Below are positions 1-6,029 of a DNA stretch of 7,325 nt, in pieces. Every line of letters starts with the position of its first letter. Within the stretch, counting starts at the first letter, position 1. Under the pieces are notes generated by a model that was not told where the DNA came from, made no database searches, and saw only the letters and a program-made list of their open reading frames with translations. Source of the stretch: Methanosarcinales archaeon (GTDB lineage: Archaea; Halobacteriota; Methanosarcinia; Methanosarcinales; Methanocomedenaceae); the NCBI GenBank assembly GCA_030614485.1, contig JAUWTY010000053.1, positions 1 to 7,325 on the forward strand, given 5' to 3'. The translations under genes and the position numbers were made by a program.

Positions 1-1
1 T

Positions 2-991
2 AGAGGTTATGAATTTGATACATTCCTTATCGGCACCCGCCCATCAGGTCTGCTCATCGAGAACGAAGAAATACTCTGGGCCGCATCAGGTACAGGGTGG
101 TCAGAACCCCTGAAGACCGAGATGAACCGTGAAGTAGGCAGGCGTGTAGAGGCCAGGCTCGGCAAAAAGGCCGACCTTAAGACCCCCCACATAACGGCGC
201 TGCTGGACATAAACCGTGAGAATGTAGAACTTGAAATACGCTCAATGTATATTTACGGCCGATACCGCAAAATGGTACGTGGTATACCCCAGACCCGCTG
301 GCCATGTCGGGAATGCCGCGGCCGGGGGTGTGAGCGCTGTAATTTCACAGGAGCCATGTACCCCGAATCAGTGGATGAACTTATCAAACCCGAAGTGCTA
401 AAAGCTACTGAGTCTGTAGATACCGTATTCCATGGTGCGGGCCGGGAAGACATAGATGCCCTGATGCTGGGGAGCGGCAGGCCCTTTATTGTCGAAGCCG
501 AGGAGCCACTACGCCGCCACATTGACCTTACCAGGCTACAGCATAGGATTAACCGTCATGCTGCAGGCAAAGTTGAAGTCGAAGGACTCAAATTTGTGTC
601 CCACCGGGCAGTAGAAGCCATTAAACAGGAAAAAGCAGATAAAGTTTATAGATTAAGAGTTACATTTAAAGGTCAGGTATCAGAAGAAAAGCTTATATCA
701 GCTATTGACGTACTTGCCCGAACTCCCATAAACCAGAGAACACCTACAAGGGTATCCCACCGCAGGGCTGACCTTGAACGGGTGCGCACGATACACAATA
801 TTGAACTGGAACAAATATCTCCCGACGGCCTGAAAGCCACCATAGTGGTAAGTTGCCAGGGAGGACTATACGTGAAAGAACTGGTATCCGGGGACGAAGG
901 CCGTACAGTACCCAACCTTACCCAGGGTCTGGGTGTTGAGGCAAAAGTTACCGAACTGGACGTAATAAAAGTAGAAGGAACATTCATTTAA
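2..991 (+). CDS. pus10: tRNA pseudouridine synthase Pus10, 5'-truncated by the window edge
   Basis: Archaeal Pus10 makes pseudouridine at positions 54 and 55 in the T-loop of tRNA, a job shared by TrmA-like and TruB enzymes in bacteria. The frame is open from base 2 with no start, so the gene begins upstream. The 329 visible residues are the C-terminal part of a protein usually a little over 400 residues long, so most of the N-terminal THUMP-type RNA-binding region is missing. The first in-frame ATG (122) is internal: the 40 codons before it read as typical Pus10 (GYEFDTFLIGTRPSG, then SEPLKTEMNREVG). A four-cysteine cluster CRECRGRGCERC lies at about visible residues 102-113. The catalytic-site motif GREDIDALMLGSGRPF follows. 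By analogy with the GRTD motif of TruA, the Asp of GRED (codon 449-451) should be the nucleophile. The gene lies 20 bp upstream of rpl21e and is probably co-transcribed with it. Identification is firm from motifs. Confidence 0.93.
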   Translation, partial: RGYEFDTFLIGTRPSGLLIENEEILWAASGTGWSEPLKTEMNREVGRRVEARLGKKADLKTPHITALLDINRENVELEIRSMYIYGRYRKMVRGIPQTRWPCRECRGRGCERCNFTGAMYPESVDELIKPEVLKATESVDTVFHGAGREDIDALMLGSGRPFIVEAEEPLRRHIDLTRLQHRINRHAAGKVEVEGLKFVSHRAVEAIKQEKADKVYRLRVTFKGQVSEEKLISAIDVLARTPINQRTPTRVSHRRADLERVRTIHNIELEQISPDGLKATIVVSCQGGLYVKELVSGDEGRTVPNLTQGLGVEAKVTELDVIKVEGTFI

Positions 992-998
992 TTTAATT

Positions 999-1003
999 GG
1001 AGG
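999..1003 (+). promoter_or_regulatory. Strong ribosome binding site of rpl21e
   Basis: GGAGG lies 8 nt before a TTG codon at 1012. This decides the start of rpl21e: the upstream in-frame TTG at 997 overlaps the ribosome binding site itself and would add five residues not typical of the family. Confidence 0.8.
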
Positions 1004-1011
1004 ATATAACA

Positions 1012-1302
1012 TTGTCAAAATCACACGGCGAGAGAAGAAAAACCAGAGATAAATTGAAGAAATCCGTGCGGGAAAGAGGGCTCAGCCCCATATCACGTGC
1101 CATCCAGGAATTTGAAGTTGGACAATCTGTCCACATAAAACTGGATCCCAGTGTTCATAGAGGTATGTCCAATCCAAAATTCCATGGCAGGACCGGTAAA
1201 GTACTCGGACAGAGAGGCCGTGCATATATTGTAGCAGTCAGTGACGGGAACGCCACAAAACAGGTAATCCTGTTTCCGCAGCATCTACGCCCGCAGGTAT
1301 GA
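1012..1302 (+). CDS. rpl21e: 50S ribosomal protein L21e
   Basis: This is the archaeal/eukaryotic-type large-subunit protein L21e, 96 residues from the TTG start, the normal length. The family pattern is clear: an N-terminal [12 protein letters not shown] basic tail that contacts rRNA, then RERGLSP, the SH3-like core with [16 protein letters not shown] and GQRGRAYIV, and a C-terminal FPQHLRP. The TTG start is chosen because GGAGG lies 8 nt upstream and the resulting N-terminus (MSKSHGE) matches the family. The gene follows pus10 by 20 bp and precedes rpoF by 31 bp. This close packing suggests one transcript, with ribosome and RNA polymerase components made together. Nothing in the protein looks damaged or unusual. 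Confidence 0.95.
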   Translation: MSKSHGERRKTRDKLKKSVRERGLSPISRAIQEFEVGQSVHIKLDPSVHRGMSNPKFHGRTGKVLGQRGRAYIVAVSDGNATKQVILFPQHLRPQV

Positions 1303-1333
1303 TTACGGATAACATGTATCCAGGTATTTTTCT

Positions 1334-1684
1334 ATGATAGTTAAACAGGTATTTGACGAGGAAATGTTGACCCTTGCAGAAGCAAAGGAAATTCTGGTAG
1401 ATATCAGGGAGATCCGTGCCGAACAGGAAATGGAACTGGGATATGAACTCAGAAGAGCTATCAACCATGCAGAACTTTCCTCCAAGACAGACGGAGCCAG
1501 TTCCAGGAATTTGGTGGAAGAACTGCTCAAACTGGAGAAGATGAAACCAGAAATTGCATTCCGTCTTGCCGATATAATGCCGACTTCCTTTGATGAGATA
1601 CGGTCAATATATGCCAAGGAAAGATTCACGCTCTCCGAAGAGGAACTCACACACATTTTAGATACTGTTACTGCCGCCTATTAG
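1334..1684 (+). CDS. rpoF: DNA-directed RNA polymerase subunit Rpo4 (RpoF, Rpb4-like)
   Basis: The product is a 116-residue homologue of eukaryotic Rpb4. In archaeal RNA polymerase this subunit pairs with Rpo7 to form the stalk, which helps open complex formation and binds the emerging RNA. The sequence fits the family: an N-terminal segment ending in MLTLAEAKEIL, a charged helical middle (residues about 25-70), and a C-terminal HRDC-like helical part with PEIAFRLADIMPTSFDEIRSIYAKE. It is acidic and has no membrane segments. The ATG at 1334 has only a weak AGGT site 8 nt upstream (1322-1325). The order L21e then Rpo4 is a common euryarchaeal arrangement and supports the call. The gene probably ends the first transcription unit, since a 109 bp gap with TATA-like elements follows. 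Confidence 0.9.
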   Translation: MIVKQVFDEEMLTLAEAKEILVDIREIRAEQEMELGYELRRAINHAELSSKTDGASSRNLVEELLKLEKMKPEIAFRLADIMPTSFDEIRSIYAKERFTLSEEELTHILDTVTAAY

Positions 1685-1711
1685 ATTCGTCACCTGAATA
1701 ATGTGTAAAAG

Positions 1712-1719
1712 CTTATATG
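1712..1719 (+). promoter_or_regulatory. Possible TATA box for the DUF655-ksgA-mtq2 operon
   Basis: CTTATATG is preceded by an A-run (AAAAG) that could act as a BRE. It lies in the 109 bp gap after rpoF and would give a 5' leader of roughly 50 nt before the DUF655 start. A second TATA-like run (ATATATAT, about 1758-1765) lies closer and would give a near-leaderless transcript. Sequence alone does not decide between them, and both could be chance in this A+T-rich gap. Confidence 0.35.
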
Positions 1720-1733
1720 CAATGCTATGCATA
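1716..1733. repeat. Inverted repeat TATGCA-N6-TGCATA overlapping the TATA-like element
   Basis: The left arm TATGCA (1716-1721) and right arm TGCATA (1728-1733) are exact reverse complements around a 6 bp spacer. The left arm overlaps the TATA-like CTTATATG, a placement expected for an operator where a dimeric repressor would block TBP. The arms are short and A+T-rich, so chance is possible. Confidence 0.35.
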
Positions 1734-1793
1734 AAATTTAATACCAAGTTGTAAAAAATATATATTTGGATATAAGGTAGGGTGTGGATAGGT

Positions 1794-2390
1794 ATGGTAT
1801 TGGATAAAAAACCTCAAAGTGAAGATTGGGCATATGTATTGGATTACTTACCCTATGGAAGTCCAGAGGATTCCAGGCCATTGCACCAGAAAAAACCACT
1901 GGTACAGTCAGTAGGTGAATCACATTTCGTGCTTATGGAACTAATACCAAAAGAGGGAGCTGTACCTGAAATCCAGGACAAGGTGTATCTCGGTGAAGGT
2001 GACCGGGATATTATCGACCATGTCAAGCGCAGAATAAACTACAATGAACTCACTCATGGGGCACAACTTGAACTACCATATATTCTGGAAAACGTGATAG
2101 CTGGAGACGAACCAAAATATGTCAGTTTCTTCAGTGATGCTTACCCCATAACAAACAGGCTTCACATGCTGGAGCTACTTCCCGGTATCGGCAAGAAACT
2201 TATGTGGGCCATCATAGATGAACGAAAAAAGGGAGAATTCCATAGTTTCAAGGAACTCACAGACAGGGTTAAGGGCCTGCATACTCCCGAGAAACTGATA
2301 GTTCATAGAATAATTGATGAATTAAAGGACGAAAACTTAAAGTACCGTCTTTTCACAACCCCGCCAAAGCCTCGTAATTACAGCCGATGA
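1794..2390 (+). CDS. DUF655 family protein, predicted RNA/DNA-binding helix-hairpin-helix protein
   Basis: This 198-residue protein belongs to the archaeal DUF655 (COG1491) family, which has no firm assigned function. The N-terminal part starts with the family signature DWAYVLDYLPYG followed by an OB/S1-like stretch (to about residue 95). The C-terminal part has a helix-hairpin-helix signature, LLPGIGKKL at about residues 128-136, followed by the helical FKELTDRV region. Such modules bind nucleic acid without sequence preference. The ATG at 1794 is preferred over a GTG at 1782 because GGTG (1781-1784) is well spaced from it (9 nt), whereas the GTG has a site only 3 nt away. The last bases overlap the ksgA start (ATGA), so translation is probably coupled. 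The fixed pairing with ksgA suggests a role near rRNA or ribosome assembly; that is inference only. Confidence 0.85.
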   Translation: MVLDKKPQSEDWAYVLDYLPYGSPEDSRPLHQKKPLVQSVGESHFVLMELIPKEGAVPEIQDKVYLGEGDRDIIDHVKRRINYNELTHGAQLELPYILENVIAGDEPKYVSFFSDAYPITNRLHMLELLPGIGKKLMWAIIDERKKGEFHSFKELTDRVKGLHTPEKLIVHRIIDELKDENLKYRLFTTPPKPRNYSR

Positions 2391-3148
2391 AGCCCAGGCT
2401 TGGACAACATTTTTTAATTGACCAGCGTATACTTGAGAGGATAATCCGCTACGCAGACCTGAAAGCTTCAGATACCGTTCTGGAAATCGGCGGGGGTAAC
2501 GGTATTCTTACAAATAAACTGGCCGAAGCTGCCGGGAGTGTAGTTACCATCGAGCTAGACCGCGACCTCGCAGATGGACTGGCATCAATGCGCAGGGATT
2601 CAAATGTATCCGTGATACACGGGGATGCACTGAAGGTCAAACTGCCATATTTTAACAAGGTAGTGTCAAACTTACCATACCAGATATCTTCCAAAATTAC
2701 CTTCCGCCTTCTTGATGCCGGATTTGAATATGCCATTTTGATGTACCAGTTAGAGTTTGCGAAACGCATGTTAGCTGCCCCTGGAACCCCTGATTATAGT
2801 AGGCTTTCAGTGACGGTACAATACCATGCCGACATCGAAATGCTGGAAAATGTACCCCCTTCAGCCTTTAAACCTCAACCCAGGGTTAAATCCGCCATAT
2901 TAAAGTTAACACCCAGGGAAGCGCCATATCATGTCAACGACCTGGATTTCTTTAACAGATTGTTAAAAGTAGTATTCGGACAACGCAGGAAAATGTTGAA
3001 AAATTCCATCACTTCTGCGATATCCGTATTGGGTATTCCAATTGATAATATATCACGACTGGATGAAGCAATACTGCAACGCCGCCCTGAAACCCTTACA
3101 CCACAAGAACTGGCTGAACTCTCCAACATCATCAGGGATGAAATATGA
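2387..3148 (+). CDS. ksgA: 16S rRNA (adenine(1518)-N6/adenine(1519)-N6)-dimethyltransferase KsgA/Dim1
   Basis: KsgA dimethylates two adjacent adenines in the 3' terminal helix of 16S rRNA using S-adenosylmethionine, a late check on small-subunit assembly. All hallmarks are present in its 253 residues: GQHFLID (6-12), the SAM-binding VLEIGGGNG (31-39), the acidic ribose-binding TIELD (54-58), GDAL (79-82), the catalytic NLPY (95-98), and a C-terminal helical domain with FKPQPRVKSA, GQRRKML and RRPETLTPQEL. The start is forced: the nearest upstream in-frame stop is at 2375-2377, leaving only the ATG at 2387. The N-terminus is therefore short compared with homologues that carry extra residues before GQHF. 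No ribosome binding site is obvious, and the ATGA overlap with DUF655 suggests coupling. It also overlaps mtq2 by ATGA at its end. Confidence 0.95.
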   Translation: MKPRLGQHFLIDQRILERIIRYADLKASDTVLEIGGGNGILTNKLAEAAGSVVTIELDRDLADGLASMRRDSNVSVIHGDALKVKLPYFNKVVSNLPYQISSKITFRLLDAGFEYAILMYQLEFAKRMLAAPGTPDYSRLSVTVQYHADIEMLENVPPSAFKPQPRVKSAILKLTPREAPYHVNDLDFFNRLLKVVFGQRRKMLKNSITSAISVLGIPIDNISRLDEAILQRRPETLTPQELAELSNIIRDEI

Positions 3149-3741
3149 CATTCATCAACTACCGCAACAAAACCGTGCAGATATTACCAAATGTTTATGA
3201 ACCGGCTGAGGACAGTTTCCTGTTGGTCGATGCACTGCTGGAAATTATTGAGGATAAGCACAGTTTGCTTGAAGTAGGTTGCGGCAGCGGCATTGTTTCA
3301 GTGTTTGCAAAAGACCACTGCCCAAAAGTGGTGGCTACTGACATCAATCCATATGCAGCACATTGTGCCCGGCTCAATGGTATAGACGTCGTAAGGACAG
3401 ACCTGTTTGCAGGTATAAGAGGCACCTTTGACATAGTGGTTTTTAACCCACCATACTTGCCTACATCAGAAGATGAGCATGTAGGAGGCTGGGATGACCT
3501 TATGCTTAATGGCGGCCCTGACGGCAAGGATACTATCAGGCGGTTTGTAGCAGAATTGGGTGCACATCTCAACCCGAACGGACAGGTATTGATGTTAATA
3601 TCCTCGCTTACAGGCATAAAAGAAGTATGCAACCTGATGCAGGGTGCAGGTATGTCTGTAAAAAAAGTAGCCGAATCCAGTCATTTTTTTGAAAAACTGG
3701 TAGTATTAAAAGGCCTTATGGATTCGAAAAATCAAGTATAG
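3145..3741 (+). CDS. HemK/PrmC-related N5-glutamine methyltransferase, Mtq2-like (release factor aRF1 methylation)
   Basis: This 198-residue Rossmann-fold SAM-dependent methyltransferase is of the small HemK-related type without the N-terminal helical domain of bacterial PrmC. In this group the archaeal/eukaryotic Mtq2 proteins methylate the glutamine of the GGQ loop in the class I release factor, with Trm112 as partner. Visible motifs are YEPAEDS (18-24), typical of the Mtq2 branch, SAM-binding LLEVGCGSGI (41-50), acidic ATDINPYA (64-71), and catalytic NPPYLP (101-106), where NPPY places the amide nitrogen of the substrate. A glycine-rich GGPDGKD follows at 123-129. Its ATG overlaps the ksgA stop (ATGA). 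The context with ksgA suits a translation-modifying enzyme. The substrate is inferred from family and length; no Trm112 gene is in the window. Confidence 0.87.
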   Translation: MTFINYRNKTVQILPNVYEPAEDSFLLVDALLEIIEDKHSLLEVGCGSGIVSVFAKDHCPKVVATDINPYAAHCARLNGIDVVRTDLFAGIRGTFDIVVFNPPYLPTSEDEHVGGWDDLMLNGGPDGKDTIRRFVAELGAHLNPNGQVLMLISSLTGIKEVCNLMQGAGMSVKKVAESSHFFEKLVVLKGLMDSKNQV

Positions 3742-3743
3742 GT

Positions 3744-4025
3744 TCAAATCTCTACAATCTTATACTTGTCAATATCAGTCCTATGTCCCCAAACATTTCC
3801 CACATTGACCTCTATATTATTCATAGAGAGTATTTTTCTCGTGGTATTGGACAAGGTATTATAATAAGATATTGGAAGCTGAATCATTTTGATTTTCGGA
3901 TTTTTACGGATTATATTGAATATATCCTTTTCTGAGGGTCTGAAACAGAAATGGATATTATCATCTTTGGATGTTATCTCTTCCACATCTTTTTCAGAAG
4001 CCACTACTCGAAATAATACTTCCAT
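3744..4025 (-). CDS. DUF1699 family protein, function unknown
   Basis: This 93-residue soluble protein matches the DUF1699 pattern, a small family I know mainly from methanogenic archaea with no established function. The recognisable parts are a central HFCFRPSEKDIFNIIRKNP (about residues 25-43), IKMIQLPISYY (45-55), an alternating hydrophobic middle, and the near C-terminal VWGHRTDID (78-86). It has no signal peptide or membrane segment. The ATG at 4025 has an AGGT site 7 nt upstream (4033-4036 on the plus strand). It lies 51 bp downstream of serA on the same strand and may share its transcript, although TATA-like elements occur in the gap. Its stop is only 2 bp from the stop of the convergent methyltransferase gene. 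Family assignment is fairly sure; function is not known. Confidence 0.8.
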   Translation of the reverse strand: MEVLFRVVASEKDVEEITSKDDNIHFCFRPSEKDIFNIIRKNPKIKMIQLPISYYNTLSNTTRKILSMNNIEVNVGNVWGHRTDIDKYKIVEI

Positions 4026-4052
4026 AATAACTACCTATAGTCTTTTAAACTA

Positions 4053-4060
4053 CTTATAAT
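4053..4060 (-). promoter_or_regulatory. Possible TATA element for the DUF1699 gene
   Basis: The minus strand reads ATTATAAG, preceded by an A-run, inside the 51 bp gap after serA. A second candidate (minus-strand AGTTATACT) lies further upstream, at the serA stop. The nearer box would place the RNA start at about 4030, inside the AGGT site; the farther box leaves a short leader containing it. Read-through from serA is an equally good explanation for expression. Confidence 0.28.
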
Positions 4061-4076
4061 TTTTGAATAGTATAAC

Positions 4077-5648
4077 TTAAAGGTATACCATCTTCGTATC
4101 GATAATACCTTTTACACCCCGAATTTCATCCAGGATATTCTCATTGACCTCAGAATCTACATTGAGCACCATAATAGCTGTGCCGCCTGCCTTGATGCGC
4201 CCAACCTGCATGCCTGCAATGTTGATATCATGCTTACCCAACACAATACAGCACGGTCCTATAATGTTAGGGTGGTCTTCATGCAAAGCTACCAGTATGT
4301 GTCCGGATGGTAGCACATCTATGCTGTATTCATTTATCTGCACGATCCTGGGATTAGTACCGACCATGGTTCCAGCTACGGTTTTCACATCACCGTTGTT
4401 GAAAAGGCGCAGCATCACCAGGTTGGAATAACTTTCAGAGGTCTTGGACTTTGATTCAATTACCTTTATCTTGCGTTCCTTTGCTATCACCGGCGCATTA
4501 ATATAATTCACTGATGACCCCATGGCAAATTCCAGCACCCCTTTTAGTGCAGCTACGGTCACTGGCCCGGTATCCCTTTCTGCAATCTCGCCGCTGTAGG
4601 ATAACTCGATGCGTTCGTATTTATTTTCCATTAACTGTGCAGCCAGTCTACCTATCTTCTCAGCCAGAGGCAGGTAAGGCTGAAGTACTTTCATTACCTC
4701 CTGCTTCACATAAGGCATATTGATGGCGTTCTGGACAGGCAATCCTTTACTTAAATTTATAATCTGCTCTGCCACATCAACTGCTACGTTAACCTGTGCC
4801 TCCTGTGTGGAAGCTCCCAGGTGCGGCGTGACTATGATATTGTCCTGCTCAATTAGGGGTGACCCAAGGGGGGGCTCGTTGACAAATACATCAATGGCAG
4901 CACCTGCAACTTTACCGCTGGCAACGGCCTCGGCCAGGGCTTCCTCGTTGATTATACCGCCACGGGCACAGTTAATGATACGGACGCCGGTTTTGGCCTT
5001 TTCAAATTGTTCTTTATCTATGAGGTTCTTTGTATCTTTGGTGAGTGGTGTGTGTACGGTGATGTAGTCGGAATTTAACACAATATCATCTACAGTGGTG
5101 AGCGTAACGCCCAGTTCCTCGGCCCTCTCTTCACTAATAAAAGGATCATAAGCCAGGATGTTCATCTTCATACCCTGGGCACGTGCAGCCACCTCGGCAC
5201 CAATCCGCCCCAATCCAACGACCCCCAGTGTTTTACCCCTGACCTCAACACCGGTGAATGTCTTGCGGTCCCATTTTCCTGATTTGAGGGATTGGTTTGC
5301 CTGCGGGATGTTACGTGAAAGTGACATCATCATGGCAATGGTATGCTCGGCAGCCGATATCATGTTGCCTTCGGGAGCATTTATCACAATAATGCCGTGC
5401 TGGGTAGCGGCTTCCACATCTATGTTATCTACGCCCACACCGGCACGTCCGATAATCTTCAGGTTTGCAGCCGCCTCAATGACATCCGCTGTCACCTGGG
5501 TCTGGCTCCTGACCACCAGGGCATCATACTCCCCGATACAACTTTTCAGTTCATCAGGGCTCATGCCAGTCTTAATGTCAACATCAACTTCCTTTTTCAA
5601 TATCTCAATACCCTTGTCAGAAAGGGAATCACTAACCAGAACTTTCAT
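4077..5648 (-). CDS. serA: D-3-phosphoglycerate dehydrogenase SerA
   Basis: SerA oxidises 3-phosphoglycerate to 3-phosphohydroxypyruvate with NAD, the first committed step of serine synthesis. The 523 residues match the long form: an N- and C-lobe D-2-hydroxyacid dehydrogenase core (1 to about 310), an intervening ASB-type domain (about 320-450), and a C-terminal ACT domain (about 452-523) with the DINIAGMQVGR stretch. The dinucleotide motif GLGRIG is at 145-150, with the ribose-binding Asp in AYDPF (168). The catalytic set is complete: Arg229 in CARGG, Glu258 in NEPP and His276 in TPHLGAS. The ACT domain suggests feedback control by serine; this is family knowledge. The ATG at 5648 has GGAGG 7 nt upstream and the family-typical N-terminus MKVLVSDSLS. 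DUF1699 lies downstream on the same strand. No defect is visible. Confidence 0.96.
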   Translation of the reverse strand: MKVLVSDSLSDKGIEILKKEVDVDIKTGMSPDELKSCIGEYDALVVRSQTQVTADVIEAAANLKIIGRAGVGVDNIDVEAATQHGIIVINAPEGNMISAAEHTIAMMMSLSRNIPQANQSLKSGKWDRKTFTGVEVRGKTLGVVGLGRIGAEVAARAQGMKMNILAYDPFISEERAEELGVTLTTVDDIVLNSDYITVHTPLTKDTKNLIDKEQFEKAKTGVRIINCARGGIINEEALAEAVASGKVAGAAIDVFVNEPPLGSPLIEQDNIIVTPHLGASTQEAQVNVAVDVAEQIINLSKGLPVQNAINMPYVKQEVMKVLQPYLPLAEKIGRLAAQLMENKYERIELSYSGEIAERDTGPVTVAALKGVLEFAMGSSVNYINAPVIAKERKIKVIESKSKTSESYSNLVMLRLFNNGDVKTVAGTMVGTNPRIVQINEYSIDVLPSGHILVALHEDHPNIIGPCCIVLGKHDINIAGMQVGRIKAGGTAIMVLNVDSEVNENILDEIRGVKGIIDTKMVYL

Positions 5649-5655
5649 TGCATGT

Positions 5656-5660
5656 CCTCC
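5656..5660 (-). promoter_or_regulatory. Ribosome binding site of serA
   Basis: On the minus strand GGAGG lies 7 nt before the serA ATG. Together with the family-typical N-terminus it fixes the start. Confidence 0.8.
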
Positions 5661-5682
5661 ATTATCTACCTTGAATTTGGAG

Positions 5683-5730
5683 TGTAAATATTACTCTTAG
5701 CACTTCATTGTTTCGTTAGGGATATTTACA
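5683..5730. repeat. Perfect 9 bp inverted repeat flanking the serA promoter
   Basis: TGTAAATAT at 5683-5691 and its exact reverse complement ATATTTACA at 5722-5730 are separated by 30 bp, centre to centre 39 bp. The inner copy overlaps the serA TATA element and the outer copy lies upstream of the expected BRE. This looks like a pair of operator half-sites for a regulator of serA, or of a divergent gene now lost. The exact match length is visible; the role is inferred. Confidence 0.45.
5685..5693 (-). promoter_or_regulatory. Probable TATA box of serA
   Basis: The minus strand reads TAATATTTA. Its centre is about 26 bp from a predicted RNA start near 5663, just ahead of the GGAGG site, giving a short leader of roughly 15 nt. 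One arm of a 9 bp inverted repeat overlaps this element, which suggests regulation. Confidence 0.5.
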
Positions 5731-5815
5731 GTTTATGTTGTGTAGTTTCCTTAACATATCGATTACAATAATCCAGTTAAGTTAATGAATACTCATGAAT
5801 TAGATTATTAGATAA

Positions 5816-5962
5816 GAACTAAAATGTCAGTACGGCGTAAATACCATTGGCAGTGCAACTGTTCCGGGTATCCGGTCAGGCATGAATAAAGCAAATGTTG
5901 ATGCTTTGGTCCTCCTCTCAGTTGCCACCCGTCCTGACCAGGTAGAAAGCATCAATAATTGA
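5816..5962 (+). pseudogene. Remnant of the 3' end of an unidentified plus-strand gene
   Basis: A plus-strand frame beginning right after an in-frame stop (5813-5815) and ending at TGA (5960-5962) encodes 48 very protein-like residues, including GVNTIGSATVPGIRSGMNKA and then NVDALVLLSVATRPDQVESI. There is no ATG, GTG or TTG and no ribosome binding site at its head; an ATG at 5824 is in another frame and stops after 21 codons. The stretch is richer in G+C than the A+T-rich DNA on either side and resembles the core genes in composition. A hairpin plus T-run follows the stop, as at a genuine gene end. The simplest reading is the surviving C-terminus of a gene once transcribed away from serA. I do not recognise the family. 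Confidence 0.5.
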
Positions 5963-5979
5963 TGAGTTTTCATTTTTTT
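5950..5979 (+). terminator. Hairpin plus T-run after the gene remnant
   Basis: A perfect 15 bp palindrome (CATCAAT-A-ATTGATG, 5950-5964) spans the remnant's stop codon and is followed by T4 (5967-5970) and T7 (5973-5979). Because the centre is one base, the real RNA loop would open to at least 3 nt. Archaeal termination depends mainly on the T-tract, which is strong here. Confidence 0.5.
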
Positions 5980-5988
5980 CAGCCAACC

Positions 5989-6029
5989 AAAAGAAAATAA
6001 AAAGCTATGATTGGCAATCCAAATCATAG
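5989..6029 (-). terminator. Terminator of the GntP-type permease gene
   Basis: On the minus strand an 8 bp perfect stem (CTATGATT paired with AATCATAG, plus-strand 6005-6012 and 6022-6029) with a 9 nt loop is followed after one C by TTTTT-A-TTTT-C-TTTT. The stem includes the permease stop codon (6024-6026). This is a textbook hairpin plus T-tract terminator, unusually clean for an archaeon. Confidence 0.7.

Noticed and set aside
122..124. ATG at 122 as the start of pus10
   Set aside because: The frame continues upstream to base 2 with clear Pus10 sequence, so this Met is internal and the gene is cut by the window edge.
997..1011. Upstream TTG start for rpl21e
   Set aside because: It overlaps the GGAGG ribosome binding site that serves the TTG at 1012, and adds residues not seen at the L21e N-terminus.
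1782..1793. Upstream GTG start for DUF655
   Set aside because: The nearest ribosome binding site is only 3 nt away, and the four added residues are not needed by the family; the ATG at 1794 has proper spacing.
3684..3690. T7 run as a plus-strand terminator
   Set aside because: It lies inside the mtq2-like coding sequence, before its stop codon, and encodes part of the conserved SHFFEKL segment.
5158..5700. Long plus-strand open frame antisense to serA, and other antisense frames in 4144-5067
   Set aside because: They mirror the strongly conserved serA coding sequence and show no motifs or start signals of their own.
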